From JAIPGX01 sp041650475 (GTDB lineage: Bacteria > Babelota > Babeliae > Babelales > UASB340): a DNA stretch of 9,931 bases. Positions 1 to 5,871 of the stretch are shown here, one piece after another; the first letter of the stretch is position 1, and each line of letters starts with the position of its first letter. The position numbers and the translations under genes were made by a program. Where the stretch lies: the NCBI GenBank assembly GCA_041650475.1, contig JBAZLD010000023.1:1-9931 (forward strand). The letters run 5' to 3'. The notes under the pieces are model-generated. The model was not told the origin of the DNA. It made no database searches and saw only the letters and a program-made list of their open reading frames with translations.

Positions 1-54
1 GAGTATGAGGCCAATGATGAAGTTTATGTCTGGCCTGAACCAACCATAACATGA
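1..54 (+). CDS. C-terminal end of an upstream gene (partial)
   Basis: An open frame enters from the left edge and ends at TGA 52-54. Its last 17 residues are acidic and aromatic and finish in VWPEPTIT. It lies in the same frame as the next gene and is separated from it only by TGA-GGA-TAG. The fragment is too short to assign a function. Position suggests another virion structural gene of the same operon. It could equally be the end of a packaging gene, because no terminase is seen in the window. Confidence 0.6.
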   Translation, partial: EYEANDEVYVWPEPTIT

Positions 55-60
55 GGATAG

Positions 61-2046
61 ATGGCAACTGAGATTAAATGGGCTGACGGACAGGCGATAA
101 TAGCAGACAGCACAATACGATGGGCCGATGGTGGGATATTTGTCTATTATTATGAAGCAGAAGGGGCATCCTCAACACCGTCATCGACACCGTCAAGTAC
201 GCCAAGTGCCACACCGTCAGCCACACCTTCAACCACACCAAGTTCTACCCCAAGTAGTACCCCTTCTTCAACTGCAAGCTCGACACCTTCAAGCACCCCT
301 AGTCCTTCATCAACTCCTTCTTCTACACCAAGCACCACGCCTTCGTCTACACCATCAAGCACTCCGAGTCCGTCTTCGACACCATCGTCTACTCCTAGTT
401 CAACACCCTCATCTACGGTTTCAAGCACACTGTCAAGCACTCCTTCGTCAACACCGTCACCGTCATCTACTCCAAGTCAAACAGCTTCTTCCACCCCCTC
501 ACATACAGTTTCTGCCACGCCAAGTGCCACTCCTTCACATACACTTTCTCCAAGTGCAACACCATCACATACTCAAAGTGCTACACCGTCAGCCACACCG
601 TCGGCAACACCTTCGGCAACACCTAGTGCTACACCGTCTCCATCTCATACGCCTTCACATACGGCATCCCATACACCGTCACACACAGCTTCAGCTACAC
701 CGTCGGCAACACCTTCTCATACTCCGTCACCTTCACATACAGTTTCAGCTACACCGTCAGCTACCCCAAGTCACACAGTTTCTCATACCAAATCTGCAAC
801 TCCTAGTGCTACACCTTCCCACACAGTTTCCCATACCGTTTCAGCTACACCGAGTGCAACCCCTTCACACACACCATCTCCTTCCCATACCGCTTCAGCA
901 ACACCGAGTGCTACTTCAAGTGCAACCCCATCTCATACAAAATCTGCAACTCCGTCAGCTACGCCATCTCATACCGAATCTCATACAAAATCAGCTACAC
1001 CATCAGCTACGCCTTCACACACACCATCACCATCACATACACCTTCACATACAGTTTCAGCTACTCCTTCCCATACTCCATCTCCTTCACATACGGCATC
1101 ACATACACCTTCGGCTACACCGTCACCTTCACATACGATAAGTCATACAGCAAGTAGTACTCCATCTACTACAGCAGCAGTTCATACAGCGTCATCTACA
1201 CCGTCAGCTACACCAAGTAAAACCCCTTCACATACAGTTTCTCATACACCGTCACACACACCTTCACCATCACACACACCGTCAGCTACACCGTCAGCTA
1301 CACCGTCAGCTACACCGAGTGCTACACCGAGTGCTACAGCTAGTGCTACACCTTCTCCCTCTCATACAGTTTCCCACACAGTTTCCCATACAGCATCAGC
1401 CACACCTTCCCATACACCATCAGCAACCCCTAGTCATACACCCTCACCTTCGGCAACACCTTCTCACACTCCTAGTCATACGGTAAGTGCTACTCCGTCA
1501 GCAACCCCTTCGACAACACCGTCACATACACCTTCACCGTCACATACGGCATCACATACGGCTTCGGCAACATCTAGTGCTACACCTTCCCACACAGTTT
1601 CTCATACACCGTCACATACACCTTCGCCATCACATACGGCTTCAGCTACGGCTTCGGCAACACCGTCGGCAACACCGTCGGCAACACCTAGTCCTAGTGC
1701 TACACCGTCACATACGGCAAGTGCTACACCTTCCCACACAGTTTCTCATACAGTTTCCCACACAGCATCACATACCGCTTCAGCAACACCTTCACATACA
1801 GTAAGTGCGACACCTTCTTCCACTCCATCACATACACCTTCACACACACCGTCACCGTCACATACTGTATCACATACAGCTAGTGCTACCCCATCAGCTA
1901 CCGCTTCAGCTACACCAAGTAGGGTTACAACTGAATCCTATGCAACATTTACCTTTAAAGATAAGCCAGAAACATATGTGTTTAAGAGCAAACCAACCAC
2001 ATATGTGTTTATAGATAAACCAGAAAAATACACCTTTTACGGATAA
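61..2046 (+). CDS. Giant Ser/Thr/Pro/Ala/His tetrapeptide-repeat protein, putative virion fibre or stalk
   Basis: The 661 residues fall into three parts. Residues 1-36 are a short unique head that contains the hexapeptide I-(K/R)-W-A-D-G twice (residues 5-10 and 19-24). Residues 37-620 are an almost unbroken array of four-residue S-x-T-x units (SSTP, SATP, SHTP, SHTV, SHTA, SHTK), with two-residue SP inserts that shift the phase. SSTP units dominate the first ~100 repeat residues; SAT/SHT units dominate the rest. Residues 621-661 are a unique tail with a 9-residue period built on K-P-x-x-Y-x-F. There is no signal peptide, membrane segment or catalytic motif. The only upstream ribosome site is GAGGA (53-57), just three bases from the ATG, which is unusually close. 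The array is probably a disordered or polyproline-like stalk and could be O-glycosylated. Its place directly before the head genes suggests a capsid or neck fibre. The ORF is secure; the role is inference. Confidence 0.85.
   Translation: MATEIKWADGQAIIADSTIRWADGGIFVYYYEAEGASSTPSSTPSSTPSATPSATPSTTPSSTPSSTPSSTASSTPSSTPSPSSTPSSTPSTTPSSTPSSTPSPSSTPSSTPSSTPSSTVSSTLSSTPSSTPSPSSTPSQTASSTPSHTVSATPSATPSHTLSPSATPSHTQSATPSATPSATPSATPSATPSPSHTPSHTASHTPSHTASATPSATPSHTPSPSHTVSATPSATPSHTVSHTKSATPSATPSHTVSHTVSATPSATPSHTPSPSHTASATPSATSSATPSHTKSATPSATPSHTESHTKSATPSATPSHTPSPSHTPSHTVSATPSHTPSPSHTASHTPSATPSPSHTISHTASSTPSTTAAVHTASSTPSATPSKTPSHTVSHTPSHTPSPSHTPSATPSATPSATPSATPSATASATPSPSHTVSHTVSHTASATPSHTPSATPSHTPSPSATPSHTPSHTVSATPSATPSTTPSHTPSPSHTASHTASATSSATPSHTVSHTPSHTPSPSHTASATASATPSATPSATPSPSATPSHTASATPSHTVSHTVSHTASHTASATPSHTVSATPSSTPSHTPSHTPSPSHTVSHTASATPSATASATPSRVTTESYATFTFKDKPETYVFKSKPTTYVFIDKPEKYTFYG
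169..1920 (+). repeat. Degenerate 12-bp (4-codon) tandem repeat array
   Basis: This is the DNA behind the S-x-T-x protein array. The basic period is 12 bp, with 6-bp SP insertions. Serine is written with TCA, TCT, TCG, AGT and AGC, so neighbouring units usually differ at DNA level although the peptide repeats. Some blocks are freshly identical: CCGTCAGCTACA occurs three times in tandem at 1279-1314, and CCGTCGGCAACA twice at 1663-1686. This mix suggests an old array kept by protein-level selection, with recent local duplications. It is visibly more C-rich than the surrounding genes. Confidence 0.95.
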
Positions 2047-2057
2047 GGAGAATAGAT

Positions 2058-2372
2058 ATGAACCCCCACAATTGGATTAAACAGCCAAGCGAATCACGAA
2101 TTTTAGAAATTGATTGCACAAATACACTTCCAACAGGAGTTACGATTACTGCGGTTACAGCAACCATGTACGATTTAGCAAACACTGATGTTTCTGATGC
2201 TATGATTGAAGGTGTTCCTACTATTAATGGTGATTCAGTTTATGTGCAGATTAAAGGTGGAGTATCTGGTCAATTCTATGATTGTAAAGTATATCTTACT
2301 TTAAGTAATGATGAACTGGCTGAAGATGACCTTACGGTGCAGGTGAAGAATACAACGGTAATTAGAAGATAA
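2058..2372 (+). CDS. Small Ig-like/beta-sandwich phage structural protein, possible fibre-tail adaptor
   Basis: A 104-residue protein with a strong ribosome site (AAGGAG just before ATG 2058), 11 bases after the repeat-protein stop. The sequence alternates hydrophobic and polar residues in short strands (TGVTITAVTATMYDL, DSVYVQIKGGVSG, YDCKVYLTLSN) and ends DLTVQVKN. This resembles the small phage proteins with a 'sequence-gap-GG-T-Y-x-x-x-x-x-x-T' beta-sandwich pattern that often lie beside terminase or portal genes and are sometimes called fibre-tail adaptors. That family call is from memory of the pattern only. The tight spacing after the repeat protein suggests the two products may be partners, for example anchor and stalk. 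No membrane or enzyme motif is visible. Confidence 0.75.
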   Translation: MNPHNWIKQPSESRILEIDCTNTLPTGVTITAVTATMYDLANTDVSDAMIEGVPTINGDSVYVQIKGGVSGQFYDCKVYLTLSNDELAEDDLTVQVKNTTVIRR

Positions 2373-2390
2373 TTACTAGTAAATACACTA

Positions 2391-2416
2391 TCATGAAAGA
2401 ATATATTTCTTCATGA
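2391..2416 (+). promoter_or_regulatory. AT-rich stem-loop just upstream of the portal ribosome site
   Basis: TCATGAA (2391-2397) pairs exactly with TTCATGA (2410-2416). An inner GAA/TTC pairing (2399-2401 with 2407-2409) extends it around a bulged A, leaving a five-base TATAT loop. It fills the 62-base gap between the beta-sandwich gene and the portal gene and ends six bases before the AGGAG of the portal. There is no T-run, so it is not a classic terminator. It could tune portal translation or mark RNA processing. The pairing is seen; the role is inferred. Confidence 0.45.
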
Positions 2417-2422
2417 GTGAAA

Positions 2423-2427
2423 AGGAG
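2423..2427 (+). promoter_or_regulatory. Ribosome binding site that fixes the portal start at ATG 2435
   Basis: AGGAG within AAAAGGAGAAG lies seven bases before ATG 2435. An in-frame GTG at 2417 would put this ribosome site inside the coding sequence and has no site of its own. ATG 2435 is therefore the better start, and the product begins MGEAISQYL. Confidence 0.85.
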
Positions 2428-2434
2428 AAGTAAA

Positions 2435-5400
2435 ATGGGAGAAGCGATTTCACAGTATCTGAGAAAAGTGATTCAGGAAGAGGCACAAAAACTGGTAATA
2501 CCGAAAAAGTCGGTAGGTCCATTAGTCGATGATAGTAGAATCTATAGGAGTTTAAGCAGCATTCTCAATTCGTCTGACAATATGGAAGTGACAGACCCTT
2601 ACCAAAAATCAGTATGGGTATTTGCTGCGATTAATGCAATAGCACAGAACATCTCAAGAGTTCCTTTTTATGTCTATGAAGAAAAAAAGAAAGATATAAA
2701 AACACCAGTTTTTGAAGGGGCACTATATGATTTATTTGTAAACCCCAATCCATTTATGATAACAAGCTCATTAATGTTTGCTACAGTTCTGTTTATGGAA
2801 TTGTATGGGGAGGCATTCTGGATTCTTGAAGGTAGAAAGAATATTACTGAGATTCCTACAGAAATATGGTGTGTTACCCCTACAAGGTTTGAACCGTTAT
2901 TTGATAAGAATAGACAGTTTAAAGGATACTGGGAGTACACTGCAAGAGATATGAAAGTTACTTTTGCTCCTCATGAGATACTCCAGTTTAAGTATTTTAA
3001 CCCCTACAATGATATTAGGGGGTTATCTGGTGTTGAAGCATCAAGACTTGGTGTTGAACAGGATTACTTTGCGAGTAAATATAATAAACAGTTCTTTAAA
3101 GATGGGGTATCCCTTTCTGGTATAGTTGAAGCCCCTGATTTCTTAACTGATGAACAATATAATAGGTTAAAGATACAGTTTGAAGAAAGACATTCTGGTT
3201 ACGGAAATGCTCATAAAGTTGGTATTGTTGAAGGTGGAGCCGAATTCAAAGAAACGAAAGCCATGTCTCAGAGGGATATGGAGTTTAGTGTTTTAAAAAC
3301 GGTTATCCGTGGTGAGATATTGGCTGCGTTTAAGACGAATGAAGTTGTGCTTGGAAATTATGAGAATATCCAGTGCTTCCATCCAGATACAGAAGTTATG
3401 ACTGATAATGGGTTTGTCTCTGTAACAGATATAAAAGTTGGGGATAAAATTGCTTCTATGAATCCAGAAACTGGACTAATAGAATTTAAAGATACAGCAA
3501 AAATTTATACTTATGATTATGATGGGGAAATGTATACCCAAAAGAAGAGTTTAGTCAACGGGCAAAATATTGCGTTAAAAACTGATTATATGATTACCCC
3601 AGAGCATAAAATGTTTGGAAAGGAGAAAGATTGTAAGCATAATAAATTTAAATCAGATTATAAATTTAAGAGGATTGCTGAAATACAGGAGAATACTTTC
3701 GGTTCTCCTAAAAATGGTGAATGGGATGGGGAACTTATTGATGAGTTTATAATAGAAAAGAAGGAGGATAGTGAAAAACTTTCTAAAAAGGGTAGCAACA
3801 CTACTACATTTCCTATTGTTCCTTGGTTAAAGTTTCTAGGGTGGTTTATTTCAGAAGGGTGTTATCGAAGAGCTAGTTCTTATGAGTTAGGGATAGCACA
3901 AGCAAATGAAGAAGGTCTTACAAAACTGAGAGAAGATTTAAAAGATTTTCCTTATACGTTTAAAGAATACCAAAGTAAAGATTGGCATGGTTCAACTTTT
4001 GTTACAAGTGGAAAAGATTTATATAATTATTTAATAGAAAATGTTGGTCATTATTGTCATGAAAAGAGAATACCTAGAGATATTTTAAATCTTCATCCTT
4101 CTTTACTAGAATATTTATTTTATTCTCTTATAGAAGGAGATGGAACAAAAACAAAGAATGATAGTTTTGTTTTTTATACCACATCAAAGGGGTTAGCTAA
4201 CGATGTATATGAACTTGCTCTAAGGGTTGGTAGAGTACCAACATTGAAAGGGGGAAATGAAGGATTAGTAAGAAAAAGTGAGAAATATCCAAATAAGAAA
4301 AATATGTGGCAAGTTTACATTTCTAATAAGGAACAAAATAACAAACTGGTTACTATAAGACCAGAAAAAGTAGAGTATAAAGGTAAGGTTTACTGTTTTG
4401 AAGTTCCCCCTTATCATAATGTATTAACTAGGTATAATGGAAAATCCTTAATGATTTCGCAATCTTACGAGGGGATAGCCAATGCGCACCAGTCATTCTG
4501 GAAAGAGACATTGCTGCCAAAGATTATCTACCTAGAAGATTTTCTGTGGGCTAAATTCTTCTCTAAGATTCTGGCTGGAAAATACTGGGGCAGTTTTGAC
4601 ATTTCAGTTATTGAAGCTTTACGAGAAGATTTTAGAAGTAAAGTTGATATGGCAGAGATTCTTAATAAAATGGGTTATCCAATTAATATGATTAACAAGA
4701 GATTGGATATGGGATTTGAAGATGTTAAGTGGGGAAATACATGGTTTGTAAGAATGGGAATGGTTCCTGTTGAGTATGCTATGGAGAATCCAGTACCAGA
4801 ACCTGCTAAACCTTCAGGAGACGATGATGATGAACCAGGAAGTAAGCCTACTAAACCCGCTGAAGGAGAAGATGAAGAGGAGCCTATGGAACCAGATGAA
4901 GGTGAAAAAAAGTTAGACTTAACAAAACGAGATGATTCATTGTGGGGGAATTTCCTTGCAAGAGAAGTTCCAGTAGAACAGATGTTTAAAAGTAAACTTA
5001 AAAGGTTCCTCTATGAACAACGTAAGAGGGTTTTAGTCAATGTGTATAAGAATGAAGAAAATCCCCTAATTATAGATGATGAGATAAAGTTACTTGAGAA
5101 AGTATTTGCAAATCTTTACTATGTTGCTTCTCAAACTGGCAAAGAATTGTTGAAAGAAGAGCTGTTGATAGATGAAATTGAGTATAAGGAACTAGATGAT
5201 TTTATTATGGAAAGACTAAAATTTAGTTCTAAGACAGTAATTAACACAATCTATAATAGCCTCTTGAAAGTTTTAACTGAGTCAACTGGTAAAAGCTCTA
5301 AGGTACAGGCAGATAAGATACGAACTTTATATAACAAAACTGATAATAGGATTGCTACAATAGCAAGAACTGAAACCTCTGCAATTATTAATGGAATACG

Positions 5401-5614
5401 CTTTTTACTTATGCAGAAGAATGGTGTAAAGTATCATAAATGGTTATCAAGGGCGGAAAGTGGTAGACATGCTAAATTTAATAATAAAATCGTTAAGTTA
5501 GGGGAATCATTCAGCAAGGACTTTACACTTCGATACCCTACTGATAAGAAAGCACCAGTTCAAGAAGTAGTTGGATGTCTTTGCTACTGTATTCCTGTGG
5601 TTAAACTAGCATGA
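2435..5614 (+). CDS. Portal protein (HK97 type) interrupted by an intein and fused to a MuF-like head morphogenesis domain
   Basis: The precursor is 1059 residues from ATG 2435, or 696 after intein removal. Residues ~50-313 and 677-~785 together form an HK97-family portal (seen: SVWVFAAINAIAQNISRVPF, the GEAFWIL stretch, LSGVEASRLG, and SFWKETLLPKI after the intein). The portal is the dodecameric DNA channel at one capsid vertex. Residues 314-676 are the intein. Residues 786-826 are a Pro- and Asp/Glu-rich linker. Residues ~840-1059 resemble the Mu F/SPP1 gp7 minor head family: ARTETS at 977-982, then W-L-S-R-A-E-S-G-R-H, a KLGESF stretch, and a final GCLCYCIPV in place of the usual C-R-C block. 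Portal and MuF proteins are normally adjacent separate genes; here they are one chain. The stop overlaps ATG 5611 as ATGA. I am very sure of the portal and intein, and fairly sure of the MuF domain. Confidence 0.93.
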   Translation: MGEAISQYLRKVIQEEAQKLVIPKKSVGPLVDDSRIYRSLSSILNSSDNMEVTDPYQKSVWVFAAINAIAQNISRVPFYVYEEKKKDIKTPVFEGALYDLFVNPNPFMITSSLMFATVLFMELYGEAFWILEGRKNITEIPTEIWCVTPTRFEPLFDKNRQFKGYWEYTARDMKVTFAPHEILQFKYFNPYNDIRGLSGVEASRLGVEQDYFASKYNKQFFKDGVSLSGIVEAPDFLTDEQYNRLKIQFEERHSGYGNAHKVGIVEGGAEFKETKAMSQRDMEFSVLKTVIRGEILAAFKTNEVVLGNYENIQCFHPDTEVMTDNGFVSVTDIKVGDKIASMNPETGLIEFKDTAKIYTYDYDGEMYTQKKSLVNGQNIALKTDYMITPEHKMFGKEKDCKHNKFKSDYKFKRIAEIQENTFGSPKNGEWDGELIDEFIIEKKEDSEKLSKKGSNTTTFPIVPWLKFLGWFISEGCYRRASSYELGIAQANEEGLTKLREDLKDFPYTFKEYQSKDWHGSTFVTSGKDLYNYLIENVGHYCHEKRIPRDILNLHPSLLEYLFYSLIEGDGTKTKNDSFVFYTTSKGLANDVYELALRVGRVPTLKGGNEGLVRKSEKYPNKKNMWQVYISNKEQNNKLVTIRPEKVEYKGKVYCFEVPPYHNVLTRYNGKSLMISQSYEGIANAHQSFWKETLLPKIIYLEDFLWAKFFSKILAGKYWGSFDISVIEALREDFRSKVDMAEILNKMGYPINMINKRLDMGFEDVKWGNTWFVRMGMVPVEYAMENPVPEPAKPSGDDDDEPGSKPTKPAEGEDEEEPMEPDEGEKKLDLTKRDDSLWGNFLAREVPVEQMFKSKLKRFLYEQRKRVLVNVYKNEENPLIIDDEIKLLEKVFANLYYVASQTGKELLKEELLIDEIEYKELDDFIMERLKFSSKTVINTIYNSLLKVLTESTGKSSKVQADKIRTLYNKTDNRIATIARTETSAIINGIRFLLMQKNGVKYHKWLSRAESGRHAKFNNKIVKLGESFSKDFTLRYPTDKKAPVQEVVGCLCYCIPVVKLA
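3374..4462 (+). mobile_element. LAGLIDADG homing-endonuclease intein inserted in the portal gene
   Basis: A 363-residue in-frame intein. Block A starts at Cys1 (CFHPDTEVMTDNGF). Block B is T75-P-E-H78. The endonuclease motifs are LGWFISEG at 155-162, with acidic E161, and SLIEGDG at 251-257, with D256; both expected metal-binding acids are present, so the endonuclease may be active. Block F is VYCFEVPPYHNV at 339-350, with H348. The last residues are LMISQ, followed by Ser+1 of the portal. Removing the intein joins ...LGNYENIQ to SYEGIANAHQ, restoring a continuous conserved portal segment. The C-terminal pair is Ser-Gln rather than the usual His-Asn or Gly-Asn. The insert looks more AT-rich than the flanking portal DNA, as expected for a mobile insert. 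Confidence 0.93.
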
Positions 5615-5679
5615 AAGTAACTCCCCAACTTGGAAGCACTATCAAAGAATTGTATGAAAAGGGGGAAAGTTTACATTGA
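5611..5679 (+). CDS. Possible 22-residue translationally coupled small ORF
   Basis: ATG 5611 overlaps the portal stop as ATGA, and the ORF ends at TGA 5677-5679, which overlaps the TTG start of the next small ORF. The product starts MKVTPQLGSTIKELYEKG. There is no ribosome site of its own, so it could be read only by termination-reinitiation. It may simply be a coupling leader for the next ORF. No family is recognised. Confidence 0.3.
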   Translation: MKVTPQLGSTIKELYEKGESLH

Positions 5680-5843
5680 TTGTCATGCAAAGGTTGTATG
5701 AAAACTCTTATATATTTTTAGATAGAAAAAAGGAGAAGTATGACTATTTGTTAGAAAAATATAAAAATGTACGATTGAATAGTCCTAGATTACTAAAATG
5801 TAAAAAAGAGTTAAACATTTTAACTAAGTTGCCGATAGTATAA
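5676..5843 (+). CDS. Small helical protein resembling Spo0E-like aspartyl-phosphate phosphatases (degenerate motif)
   Basis: An open frame of 55 codons from TTG 5676, which has a GGGGGA ribosome site ten bases upstream, or 52 codons from ATG 5685. The product looks like two helices: a Lys/Glu-rich first helix (DRKKEKYDYLLEKY), a turn LNSP, then RLLKCKKELNILTK. This matches the layout of Spo0E-like proteins, small helical hairpins that dephosphorylate Spo0A~P in spore-formers, whose signature is S-Q-E-L-D in helix two. Here the aligned residues are K-K-E-L-N (43-47): E and L are kept, but the S, Q and catalytic-type Asp are changed. It may be a non-enzymatic relative, a decayed copy, or an unrelated hairpin. 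It lies between the portal and protease genes, an odd place for a regulator. The reading frame is more secure than the family. Confidence 0.5.
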   Translation: MIVMQRLYENSYIFLDRKKEKYDYLLEKYKNVRLNSPRLLKCKKELNILTKLPIV

Positions 5844-5871
5844 TAGAAGGAGAAGTTAACGGAGGATAAGA

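Noticed and set aside
52..60. Readthrough from the upstream gene into the repeat protein, since both share a frame
   Set aside because: Two stops (TGA and TAG) separate them, and the repeat gene has its own ATG and GAGGA. No recoding signal is visible.
128..1141. Long His/Gln/Leu/Arg-rich open frame overlapping the repeat gene, plus 1487-1804 and 1805-2014 in the same strand and 150-440 on the minus strand
   Set aside because: These are frame-shifted shadows of the 12-bp repeat, which lacks stops in other frames. They have no ribosome sites of note and no independent protein character.
169..1920. CRISPR array or DNA-level origin iterons
   Set aside because: The 12-bp units have no spacers or conserved long repeat, are continuous with a single open frame, and vary at synonymous positions, so they are coding repeats.
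2417..2434. GTG start extending the portal by six residues
   Set aside because: It would encode the ribosome site itself (AAAGGAGAAG) as protein and has no site upstream; ATG 2435 fits better.
5727..5751. AAGGAGAAGT followed by ATG at 5739
   Set aside because: The frame is only ATG ACT ATT TGT TAG, four codons. It lies inside the Spo0E-like ORF and is probably a chance match to the phage's common ribosome-site wording.
5839..5844. Perfect TATAAT upstream of the protease gene
   Set aside because: No acceptable -35 element lies 16-19 bases upstream and there is no extended -10 TG; in AT-rich DNA the hexamer alone is weak evidence.
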